Shown piece by piece: positions 46,265-57,149 of a stretch of 64,000 bases of DNA (the stretch's first letter is position 1; each line of letters begins with the position of its first letter). The translations under genes and the position numbers were made by a program. The notes beneath the pieces were generated by a model. It was given only the letters and a program-made list of their open reading frames with translations, searched no databases and was not told the origin of the DNA. The stretch comes from Ipomoea triloba (Eukaryota > Streptophyta > Magnoliopsida > Solanales > Convolvulaceae), in assembly GCF_003576645.1 (NCBI RefSeq), contig NC_044927.1:11164066-11228065 (forward strand), given 5' to 3'.

Positions 46265-46858
46265 CTAATTGTTCACCACAGCAGCACTGTTATCAGTGAT
46301 GTTGTTAGTACTCAAAGAGGCTATGAGACTTTCTGCAGCTTCATCATTATTATTATTGTTGTTCATTTTTACTGTTTTCTGCTCGCTTGTGGTGGGAAGT
46401 TGATTGGTCTGTGGAGGTGATGGCTTAGCCTTGTTCCTTGCTGGTGTCGTTGCCGCGCATCTTCTGAACATCACAGAACGAGAAAAATAACTTAATTCAT
46501 TAAATCAGATAAAAGACAATCAACAAGAAACGGAGGAAGGAGTATCAAATCACTCCCCGCAACCTGATATAGAAACGGCCTCCCGAAACAAAATTATTAT
46601 TAATCAAAATTTGAGATTAGTTTTTCCATATGAGGGGGGTTCGAACTTCTGACCTCTCTTAAGAGAGGAGAGTGTATAGCTGGCCATTCACGCTAACTAA
46701 ACTGGTTAGTAAAATTAAAACTTAACTGTGCATGCACGCAATTAACCTAAGCAACAAATTAAATTAAACTAGAAGACTTACATTATTATGGTGTTGAGCT
46801 TCAACATGGGAGAAATTGGCACGGCAGTTTTGGGAATGAACCTGCAAAATAGAGCCAT
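46265..46858 (-). CDS. Small two-exon gene, 91 codons, unrecognised
   Basis: The minus-strand ATG at 46858 opens MALFCRFIPKTAVPISPMLK. A donor AT|GTAAGTC ends exon 1 at 46782, and an acceptor TTCAG starts exon 2 at 46463. Phases agree (2), giving LNTIIIRCAATTPARNKAKP, then a Pro/Gln/Ser/Thr stretch, a run of six Asn, and an acidic, Ala-rich end with stop at 46265. The predicted protein is 91 residues with a basic, hydroxylated N-terminus that could be an organelle-targeting signal. A TATA tract lies about 110-130 bp upstream (46966-46988). I know no family for it. The canonical splice signals, in-frame join and lack of lesions argue it may be real. Confidence 0.5.
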
Positions 46859-46965
46859 TCTTAATTGGCTGCACTTGAATCTGCAGTATGGAGGAGTAGT
46901 GCTCTTAATTGCAGAGAATTAGTGTATTTTATTGTTGATGTAAGAAGAGAGAGATACACACAGAT

Positions 46966-46988
46966 ATACATATATATATATATATATA
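46966..46988 (-). promoter_or_regulatory. TATA tract upstream of the two-exon gene
   Basis: A (ta)n run sits about 110-130 bp before the minus-strand ATG at 46858. It may serve as the TATA box but is also a microsatellite. Confidence 0.35.
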
Positions 46989-47274
46989 CAAGTCTTGTAT
47001 GTGCAGAGGGATTGCAATCATTTACCACAAGCGACAAAATTCCACTAATTATTCAATTGATTAATTATAAGAAAGACTTGCTTTTTGTTCAAAAAGACTT
47101 TGCTAGCTAGCTTTTGTGGTTTTCATTACTTTCCAATATTATTGTGTCTCTGTCGTTCACACCTTTTTTATCGTCTAACTATTACTGAGGGATTTTTATT
47201 TTTATTTTTTTTAAATTTTAATGTATAGTTTTCCACTTCGATCTATCTGTCTTCTTATTAGTATTTTGGGAAAA

Positions 47275-47400
47275 GAGTTAATTCCATTTTTGGTTCTAGA
47301 TTTATAGGTGACATTCTATTTTTAGTCATTTTTTATTAAAACATCCACATTTGGTCATAGTATTACTAAAATAAATGTTTGCAACCTTGTAAAATCGATA
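47275..47400. repeat. Isolated MULE terminal-repeat fragment
   Basis: gagttaattccatttttggt, ctagatttataggtgacatt and ttttagtcattttt match both ends of the MULE at 57.1-59.9 kb. No partner end is near. Confidence 0.6.
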
Positions 47401-47774
47401 GTCTAAATATTTGGTCTAAAAATGATAGTCTAAATAAATACTACTTTTAATTTGAATTTTTCTAAGTGTTCTTAATTCTCTTTTGAGTAACATTGTCATT
47501 GTCTTCATCTTTACTATTTGTTCTCTTCCTTTTTGTTGGTAGTGTGTTATTTGCAATTCAGTTATTGTTGATAGCATAGATGACAACGTCATGCAATGAG
47601 ATTATGATATAGGAGCTATGGATTTTCCTTTAGGTGTTCTGCTTGAGGTTCATTTGGTTCAACCATTATTGTTGAATGAGTTATTGTGGATAAAGAAATC
47701 CCTAGTTTAATAAAAAAGATTAAATAAATTAATAACAATTTGAAAATTTAAAATATTATGTATTCCAAATATAT

Positions 47775-48416
47775 TAAAAGGTAGTTTCTCGCTTCAATTT
47801 GCTGGGTAATGGGTTATTTGAGTACTTTCATTGTCAACAAATCCCCCCAAGTAGTTAATATGATTGGTTTCAAACTATTCTTTTTTATTTTTTTCATGGT
47901 ACTAAAGAAATACATATGTATCATTTTTTGGTGTAACTACTAATTTATTTAATTCAATAAGAGTAAAATAGACTTATTCCGCTTCAATTTGTTGGGTTAT
48001 TATGTGAGTACTCTCTTTATCAACCAATCTCCAAGTAGTTAATATAATTAGCTTCAAATTATTTTAAATTTTTTTTTCATAGTATTAATAAAATACTTGG
48101 TAAATAAATATATAACATTATTTTGTACTATAACTTTGATATTTAATTACAAGATATTGTAAAAATAAGATAATGGACAATGTAATGAATATCAATTGAT
48201 AAATTTGAATGTAAAGAATCTTTGCATGAGAGAAAATAAAGACAGTATAACTAATGAAATTATTTCTCTTATTTAATTTAATTTTTTGATAATGAATAAT
48301 TTTTTCAAATAAAGGTATTGTAGAAACATAATTCTAAATTAAAGAAATACATATGTATCATTTTTTGTTGTAGCTACTAATTTATTTAATTTAATAAGAG
48401 TAAAATAGAGTGAGAA
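47775..48416. repeat. Tandem duplication, two units
   Basis: The blocks cgcttcaatttg(c/t)tgggt, aagtagttaatat and aaagaaatacatatgtatca to taagagtaaaatagag occur twice in order (47.78-47.98 and 47.98-48.42 kb). No gene was seen. Confidence 0.7.
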
Positions 48417-48420
48417 ACTT

Positions 48421-48551
48421 TTTTTTTTTGAATACTACTAACTCTATTAGAATGCAGTATCTGTTCATAACTACTTTCTCAACCTATTGAAGCACAAGAC
48501 CTCCTGTATAAAGAGAAGGGTTTGATGCCACTGAACCACAAGGTCCTTGGC
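48421..48551 (-). mobile_element. tRNA-derived SINE, copy 2
   Basis: Minus-strand SINE: gccaaggaccttgtggttca, with a poly-T start on the plus strand. The flanking duplication agtgagaaactt is identical at 48409-48420 and 48552-48563. The B-box region is partly deleted. Confidence 0.8.
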
Positions 48552-49139
48552 AGTGAGAAACTTAATTATGTCAAATTTGATTGAGATGAGGTTCGAACCT
48601 AAGTCCGTTTTTTATAGAAATTAATGGGTAAGTTAAAAGTTAACGGAATATTAATGGAAAAGAGAATATTTAACGGAAAATTTAACGGATAATCATAAAA
48701 GTAAGGTTAAATTAGGTAATCTCTATTAATAATATTAATCTAAATGATCTTAACCATCTATTTGATTAAATAATTCATCTGAACCATTCATTTGATTAAA
48801 TAATTTGACCGCCATTTTTCTACCCATTTTAGGCCTAACTCTCTTTGGCTCTTATTAGTATAGTAGACTAGTAAATTACCCGTGCTGCGATGCACGGATT
48901 AATTTTTTTATTATATATTTAAATAATAAAATTAAAGGTAAAGTATAAATAATTATAATATTTGAAAATGTACATTTATTTAATTATAAAATCAATGCAA
49001 AGGTATCAATAATATATGACTCATTTTATTGCATTTATTTTAGAAAAAATCAATATGTAATATGATTTATGAAATTATATTATTATTTAAAATAAATATG
49101 GGAAAAGGGAAAATAATTTTAAAAAGCATTAATATGATT

Positions 49140-51000
49140 TTTATTATAAAGATAATTTTATTACCATTTAAGTACTCTGTAATTTTTTATTACAAAGATA
49201 ATTATACTATGTCTTACTTAATTCCATTATTAGCTTAATTATAATTAATTCCCTAATTCCTTAATTAGTATAATAATAATAGGGAGGAAATGACTACCTA
49301 ATAATAATATTATAGTACACTATATTTTAAAATCTATTTAATAATTTTCCTTTACAATGATTTTTAGCTTTTCCGTATATTCATTAATTAAAAAATGATT
49401 TTTTGATTGTAAAGAAAATATTATTACCATTTAAATTTTCTGTATTAAATATTTTTGATACTATTAATTATTAATTATTATCTTTATAATGATAATTTTA
49501 AAAATATTTTATTTTTTTATAAATATTAATATTATGAAAGATTTGCGTATATTCATTAACTAAAAAAAATGAATTTTTCATTATAAAGATAATTTTATTA
49601 CCATTTAAATACTTTGTAATTACTTTCAATTCCTTAATTTCTTATTCTTGATTATTAATTTAATTACAATTATTTCCTTATTTTAATTAATTCATTAATT
49701 CTATTATTAGCTTAATTTTAATTAATTCCTTAATTAGTACAATAATAAAATTAAGGAAAGAAATGACTATCTAATAATAATATTATAGTACACTAAATTT
49801 TAAAATGTATTTAATATTTTTTCTTTACAATAATTTTTACCTTTTTTGTATATTCATTAACAAAAAAATGATTTTTTTTTTAAATTATAAGGAACTTTTA
49901 TTACCATTATTAAATATTTTACATAGTATTAATTATCATTATAATGATTATTTTAAAAATATTTTATTTATTGCAAATATTAATATTTTTAAAAATTTGC
50001 TTATATTCATTAACTAAATTTTTTTTTACTTATAAAGATAATTTTATTACCATTTAAATACTCTATAATTACTTTCAATTACTTAATTTTTTATTTTCCA
50101 TTATTAACTTAATTAGAATTATTTCCTTATCTTACTTAATTCCTTAACTTCATTAATAGCTTAATTATAATTAATTCCATAATTAGTATAATAATTAAAA
50201 TATTTTAATTATTACAAATATTGATATTTTGAAACATTTGCTTATATTCATTAACTAAAAAAATGATTTAATATACTTTTGCAACACTATAATCTGTATA
50301 CCAAGGAGAGATCCTTTCTGCAATAGTCTTCATTTATTTTCCCGAATTATAGGAGCATTCATAGACGGAGAAGATGAAGATTGCTCTAAAGGTTAATCAT
50401 CAAAAAGTAAATCAGGAATAAGGAATAAAGATTCTAAACATAGTTACGTTTCCATTGTATATGATTTTTTTTTATTAGGCACTTTTATTACAAATTTAAA
50501 TACTCTTTATTAAATATTTTATATAGTATTAATTATCATTATAATGATTATTTGGAAAATATTTTATTTAGTGAAAATACTAATATTTTGAAAATTTTGC
50601 TTATATTCATTAACTAAAAAAATATTTTTTTAATTATAAAGATAATTTTATTACCATTTAAATACTCTATAATTACTTTCAATACTTAATTTCTTATTTT
50701 TGATTATTAACTTAATTAGAATTATTTCCTTATATTACTTAATTCCTTAATTTCATTATTAGCTTAATTATAATTAATTATTTAATTCCTTAATTAGTAT
50801 AATAATTAAAATATTTTAATTATTGCAAATATTGATACTTTGAAAGATTTGCTTATATTCATTAACTAAAAAAAAAATTAATATACGTTTGCAACACTGC
50901 AATATGTATACTTTGGAGATATCCTTTCCGCAATAGTCTTCATTTGTTTTCCCGAATTACATGCGCATCCGTAGATGGAGAAGATGAAGATTGCTCTAAA
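49140..51000. repeat. AT-rich tandem units within the 3.0-kb Helitron
   Basis: A block taaagataattttattacca recurs about five times (near 49150, 49410, 49590, 50035, 50640). A longer block with cagtcttcatt-type sequence, cccgaattaca/t and gagaagatgaagattgctct occurs at about 50280-50400 and 50890-51000, roughly 610 bp apart. Confidence 0.7.
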
Positions 51001-51639
51001 CACATACAAATATTAGATAAAGTCATGAGTCAAATAATAATTATTCACAAATACTATAGAAATTATTTTTGAGGGATTTTAGAAAGATGGTGCACATAAA
51101 CACTTACAAAAATGATTACTTTTGGCGAAAAAGTAGTTTGGTAAACATGAATACTAAACACTTACGAAAATGATTACTTTTGGGAAAAAGTATTTTGGTG
51201 AACATGAATACTTACCCTAAAAATCAAAATTCATTGCGCACACTTGAAACACTCATAGTTGATATATAATCCTTGTTTGCTAGTACTTTTCTTCCTTTTG
51301 GCGAGAAAAGGAAAAAATTATGGGGAAGACTGAAGAATTTTTTTGCAACAATGGAAGAAGATGGGAGAATATATACTCGATTAAGATTATGTTATGGAAA
51401 GAAATGCATAATGATTACTAATGAAGAGGATATAATGGGATTAGGATGAAATCAGGGAAAGACATGTGTAGTATTTTAAGATATATATTTATATATTTAT
51501 TTATTTATATAATAACTATTTCCATATGAACGTATGTAACTGCCAATTTCATAATTACATATAGGTATGTATAATAGGATAATACTATATTTATATATAT
51601 ACATATATATATCGTACATCATATGAACGTAGATAGGGT

Positions 51640-51770
51640 TTAGGAATAATATATATAATTAATATTAATAATATATATAATTACTATCATATGTACGTAG
51701 TTATTAAGATAGGATTTAGGAATAATATATATAATTAATATTAATAATATATATAATTACTAAAATGCCC
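51640..51770. repeat. Tandem duplication of about 75 bp
   Basis: The block agg(g/a)tttaggaataatata, followed by taattaatattaataatata and taattact, occurs twice in direct succession. Confidence 0.8.
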
Positions 51771-52257
51771 CTATAATTGGGGGGAGGAATTTGGGAGGAT
51801 GATATTGTTTTTATATATTTTTGAATACATATTGTTTTTATATATAGTATAGAAGTATATATAGATGTTTACTTTTTTACTTTAATTACTATTATGACTT
51901 ATTATTATTATATTAATTATTATTTTTATGTACTCAAATTATGTACTAAAATGATTTAAATAGTTGTAATTTATTTAGTACGGAGTAATATGTAACGACT
52001 TTTGTTACATTTTGTACATTTAATTAGTATTAGTGTAATTGAATTTTTTATTTAAAAATTAAATTTGTAGAATGAAACTATTATTATTATTATTATCATT
52101 ATTATTACTTGTGTTCGGTATTATGAAATTTGTAAATGAAATCAGAAAATTGGAGAAATGGAAAACTGGAGAAATGGAGATGGAAAATTGGAAAAATGGA
52201 GAAGTGGAAAACTGAAAAAGGAAAAACAGAGAAATGAAGTAAACGACCCCGAACCAA

Positions 52258-52893
52258 ACCGAACCGAAGACGTTCTATGGAAAACTGGAAAAGGAAAATT
52301 AGGGCATTTCGGTTCGGGTAACCCGAACCGAACCGAAGACGTTCGGTTTAAAACTGAAAAACCGAACGATTCTAATTTTAAAGAACCAATCAGTTCAGTT
52401 CGATTAAAAATCGAACCGAGCGGTTTTTTTTTAAAATAAATATAAATATATATTATATATAATATAATATATATAAATTCCTTATGGAATTTCATTCCAG
52501 ATTTCTGGAATGAAATTCCAGTAACTGGAATTAAATTTATTGTTTTATTTTTTTTAATTTTAATATGCTTGAATTGTTAATTTGTTATGTTGGTATTTAA
52601 TATTTAGATATTAGACTTTAGATTTGAATTATGTGATGTTTCATGCATAGTTATTACGACGCCCCATTAAGTCGCGGCACCCCTTGATCGCCTTGTCGCC
52701 TAGGAAATGTTAAATTCGGACGTCTTAAACCGAACCGAACATCGAACCGAAATAAATCTGAATTGAAACCGAACCGTTGCAACCCGAACTGAACTATAAT
52801 GTTAAACTGAATGGTTTAATTTTTTTTAAAACCGAATAACCGAAACCGAAATTGAAAAAAACCGAACTGAAAACCGAAATGCTCACCCCTAAT
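52258..52893 (-). repeat. Dispersed ttcggttcg repeat, copy 2
   Basis: It ends in aaatgctcacccct and is packed with aaccgaac motifs. Reverse-complemented it matches the copy at 24.36-24.85 kb through the core with aaagtctaatatctaaatat. The aggggtgagcattt end resembles the TIR of the 38.6-kb hAT-like element. A target duplication was not found. Confidence 0.6.
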
Positions 52894-52904
52894 ATTTATC
52901 AATA

Positions 52905-53881
52905 TCTATATAATAAAAAAATTATCAATTTCTCTTTTTATCCATTTATTTAGACATATATTATATTACTGGTATTTTTTACAATATGAAAATATATACA
53001 CATATTTTTTATAGAATTGTGATTACTGGCATAATTATACACGTTAATTACTACAATGGTTACTTATTTAAAAATTATTTTAAAATATGTCTAAACTCAT
53101 ACTTTTAATTAAAAATAAACAATATTTAAAAATTTGTCTAAATATGTAATATAGTTTGGGACAACATTAATCCATATAAATTTAAAAATTAAATTCTTTT
53201 AATTTGTAAATGTAATTTTATTAGTTATAATTAATAAAATATAAAATATAATTAAAAATAAAATTAGAAAATTAACAAAATATGTGTTCATACATATTTA
53301 TATTTTTTAAAATGCATACATACGTATACTTATGCACTATATTAATCATACAAAATTAAAATGCTATTTTTAATTTCTAAATTTAATTATTTTAATTATA
53401 ATATATCAATATAAATTATAATTACAGAAATTATATTATAGAATTTGCATACATACATATTAATAAATATTATTAGTATATACATTGTATTATACAATCA
53501 TATAAGAAAATGCGTATGATCAGAGTTTAAAATCACATATACAAAATTTAAATTTTACATTTTTTAATTTCTAAGTATAATTTTCTTAGTTATTATTCAT
53601 ATTGTTTTAGAATTATAATATATGTGAAATACAACTAGGAATAATATAATTTAATTATGTAAATTTTTCTCTATAAATTTATCTAAATATGTACATGATT
53701 AGAGATTATATTAATCATACAAAATTTTAATTTTGTATACTATGATAATAGATACTTGACCAAATATATGAAAATTCAACTATATTATTATATTTTAAAT
53801 TTTAATATATTTCTATTTTTAATTAAATTCATAATAACAAAAAAAAAAAAAAATTCGTGCATCACACAGGTAAACCACTAG
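52905..53881 (+). mobile_element. Helitron, 977 bp, non-autonomous
   Basis: It starts TCTATATAATAAAAAAATTA after an A and ends ccactag before a T, with gtgcatcacac as a degraded hairpin about 12 nt before the end. There is no coding sequence. It abuts the dispersed repeat at 52.3-52.9 kb. Confidence 0.65.
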
Positions 53882-54012
53882 TATATGAAAATTCAACTAT
53901 ATTATTATGTTTTTTGGTTTTCAAAAAAAAAACTATATTAATGTTTATAACTAATTTAATGTAAATAAAATGATACGGAGCTTAACTTAAAAAATAATTA
54001 TTGTTATCATTA

Positions 54013-55968
54013 CTAGTATTTTCACCCGTGCGATGCACAAAATAGATTTGTTATAATTGCATTGAGGAAGGAATGAAAATTTATGACTATATTTTATACA
54101 GAAGAAAATAGGCGCCTATAGGTTATTAGAAAAATAAATTGCTCACCATTAAATTTTGAATGAACTGGATTAAATGTTGAAGAACCAATAGTTATTAGCA
54201 ATACCGACTTATTTTCTCAAAAAACATAAAAGGATAAGTATTTAGATGATATGATTTTCATAGAATGATTCGTACTTTAAATACACAACTATGAATGCAT
54301 CTCCTATTTGTAATATTAAATCTTATATATTAATTGCATATATATTATTTGGTTTGCTAACCACTGCAATATTTTTGAAAATTAATAAAATCAAATAAGC
54401 ACATAATAATTAACACATTAATTGGAGTAAATTAATAATTTAAAACAACAAAAAAAAATCAAAATTTGTATATACTAAAATGTAAAGGTTTTTACAAATA
54501 ATTTAAATTTGAGTTGTATTACCATTGCAATTATTTATACTCGGGGAAGGAAAATTACAAATTGTATTTTATTTACATAAAATAGTTAGGTACGAGATAA
54601 CAAATTTGCTTACAATTAAAAACTGAGATTAGTTGAACTAAATGTTGGTGCACCAATAGCTGGTTCTAACCATGGTTGAGCATTATCGTACAACCTATTT
54701 GCCTATTTGATTGGAGCAATGATTCTTGTGTATTATTCTGATTACACAATAACTCGTTTTCTTAAAAAATAAAATGTCCGAGTTAAATTAATTGTCAAAG
54801 GAATGACTCGTAATATAAATAAATAACGATGAATTTATTCAGTGATAAACATTTCATTTTATATGTTAATTAAATATTTATTACTTAATAAATTTTAATT
54901 ACATAATGTATTCAAGATGAACATAACCCAAGACAACACCACTTTCTATAATTTCCTAGGAAAAAATATAAAACCTTGGTACCCAAAATCAGATAGCCCA
55001 AAACAACGTCGCTTTGAGGCTGTTAGTTTATAGTTATATACGATTAGTAATTTTAATCTAGAATTGTATTACGAATAGGAGAGTAAAAATAATATATTTT
55101 ATTACGAATTCTATAACTGTAAACAAGAAAATGTGAAAAGTATATATTTGAATTTCAAAGTGCGCGGGTACAAGATCTCTATTAAGAATATCCTCTGATT
55201 CTCCACTTAGTTGACTTGACTTGAAACTTTGGCTGAAGGGCCTCCGGAATGCGGCTTGTTCATCAAAGAAGGGTTGATTTGTTGCTTAATCTTCGTTGAA
55301 GGGCCTCCGGTCTTAAATTAGCTTAATCTTCAGTCCCACTTTAGCTTGATTTGATCACTTGAATTGTTTGATCTTCAATCCACTTTTGTCGAGCTTCAGT
55401 ATGTATTTTTGCAAGGCTTCTTTGTGACTTGAAATCTTTAATTTACTCTAGAGAGAAGTGGAGCTTCAAGTGATGATTGAGAATGAAATGAATGCCTCTA
55501 TTTATAGGGGTGAGAATGAGAGACTCCCACCTCATCTAGAACTCTTTGATATTATCTCAAAATTAATAAATAAATATTTGAGATAATACAAAGAGTTATC
55601 CAAAATGTATTTAGTCACCATAATGTCTAGGTTAATGATCCTATCACAACTATAATATCTTAGATAATAATATATAATTTGACTAAATCTTTATCAAATA
55701 ATTAAATTAATTAGGCAAATAACATAACCCAAATTAATTTAATTAATTGATATACAAGTTCAAATAATATGCGGTCCAATATTAATAACCAATTTAATTC
55801 AATCAAAATTTTCGTGTCTACAATAACCACATTTTAATTTACAATTGTAGTACGAATAGAAATTCTATTCTATTAACATATTTAACAATAATACGTAAAG
55901 CTTAATAGTATATGAGTGTTTTGTTTGTGAATTAAAATGGAGGATTTTGTTTTTATTAATAGTATAGA
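54013..55968 (-). mobile_element. Helitron with an inserted solo LTR
   Basis: On the minus strand it starts TCTATACTATTAATAAAAAC after an A (55969) and ends CTAG before a T (54012). The hairpin GTGCATCGCAC lies about 15 nt before the end. Without the 705-bp LTR and its duplication it is about 1.25 kb and has no coding sequence. Its two halves match 32.7-33.9 kb and 37.3-38.4 kb. Confidence 0.75.
55118..55822 (-). mobile_element. Solo LTR, 705 bp
   Basis: On the minus strand it runs from TGTAGACACGAAAATTTTG to TTCTTGTTTACA. The 5-bp duplications ataac at 55113-55117 and 55823-55827 are identical. A TATA-like CCCCTATAAATAGAGGC lies near 55500. It interrupts the Helitron at 54013-55968. Confidence 0.85.
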
Positions 55969-56032
55969 TTGCGTTGCAGGGAATTACATGTACTGTATTA
56001 TTACGATTAGTAATTTAATATTACGTAAACCT

Positions 56033-56168
56033 TAATAGTGTAGGAGTGTTGATTTTGTTTTTATTAATAGTATAGATATTTTTTTGAATACTACTAACTA
56101 TAGTGTAGGAGTGTTGATTTTGTTTTTATTAATAATATAGATATTTTTTTGAATACTACTAACTCTAT
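56033..56168. repeat. Tandem duplication covering a Helitron 5' end and a SINE 3' end
   Basis: About 68 bp (tagtgtaggagtgttgattt, then the Helitron start motif, then ttttttgaatactactaact) is present twice in a row. The second unit leads into the SINE. Confidence 0.75.
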
Positions 56169-56301
56169 GACAATGCAGTATCTGTTCATAACTACTTTCT
56201 CAACCTATTGAAGGTTGATTGTCTCCACTGAGACTCGAACCCACCACCACTTCTCGTATAAAAGGAAGGGTTTAATACCACTGGACTACAAGGTCCTTGG
56301 C
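56144..56301 (-). mobile_element. tRNA-derived SINE, copy 3
   Basis: On the minus strand it starts gccaaggaccttgtagtcca, with A-box tagtccagtggtat and B-box gggttcgagtctc. The flanking duplication is attaata(a/g)tatagata at 56128-56143 and 56302-56317 (one mismatch). It inserted into a Helitron 5' terminus. Confidence 0.85.
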
Positions 56302-57149
56302 ATTAATAGTATAGATATAGATAGATTAAAAATAACTAATATTTTATATATTTATTTTAATTATATAATTTCACTCCTATTATTTGTTGAACATTCGCAT
56401 TACGTATATTTGTAATTGTAATTAATTACGGAGTAATAAGCATCAAACTCACATTCAACTTGACTCGGTAATATGTGTTCATAAAATAATGGTATTTGGT
56501 AATATGAAGTTGAATGGAATCTGGCAACCTCATAAGAATACAAACTTAGTTAGGTCAGCTGATATAATCATATAATGATTCCAACAATAAAATAAAATGT
56601 CACACCTTCTCCTATCAATTTTATTTAATTGAGGAGTGGGTCAAGTAAAATTGGTGGAAAATCTTTATACTTGCCGATCACGTGCAACCACTTTTTATTT
56701 GTCTATACCACACTCACGCGCGAGACCGCAGTTGATCCACTTGTGTACATAAAATACACTATTTAAAAGTATATTATTTGGATAGTGAAAGTACATTATT
56801 TTGTATACTATCAAATAATGTACATTAAGTACACAAATAATGTATTTTTAGTATATTAATAGAGTCAGTAGTATTCAAAAAAATAATGTACATTCAGTAC
56901 ACAAATAATATATTTTTAGTACATTAAAAATGTACCTTGCATTCAAGAGAAGTACAGTATTTGAATACTAAAAGTACATTATTTTGTATAATGTACATTT
57001 AGTACACAAATAATGTTCCTTGAGTATATTAAAAATTTATTTTTTTATGGTTCACACAACACTATGATAATTTGTCATATTTATAAGTGTCATTTTACTT
57101 TTAGTCTTTTTTTTTTCCAGAACATTGCTATTGGTCCTAGTATTATTGT

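Larger units (their letters stand above)
48868..51865 (-). mobile_element. Candidate Helitron, about 3.0 kb
   Basis: On the minus strand it starts TCTATATATACTTC after an A (51866) and ends CTAG before a T (48867). A perfect hairpin CCGTGCATCGCAGCACGG lies about 8 nt before CTAG. The interior is very AT-rich and repetitive, without Rep/helicase coding, so it would be non-autonomous. The 3' end is well supported; the 5' end is chosen by pattern only. Confidence 0.55.

Noticed and set aside
46620..46715. tRNA-like ggttcgaacttctgacc sequence as a SINE
   Set aside because: It resembles a SINE B box, but no A box, tail or target duplication was found, so it is not listed as a feature.
52142..52495. 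117-codon frame rich in SVRFG repeats
   Set aside because: It is translation of the aaccgaac repeat arrays.
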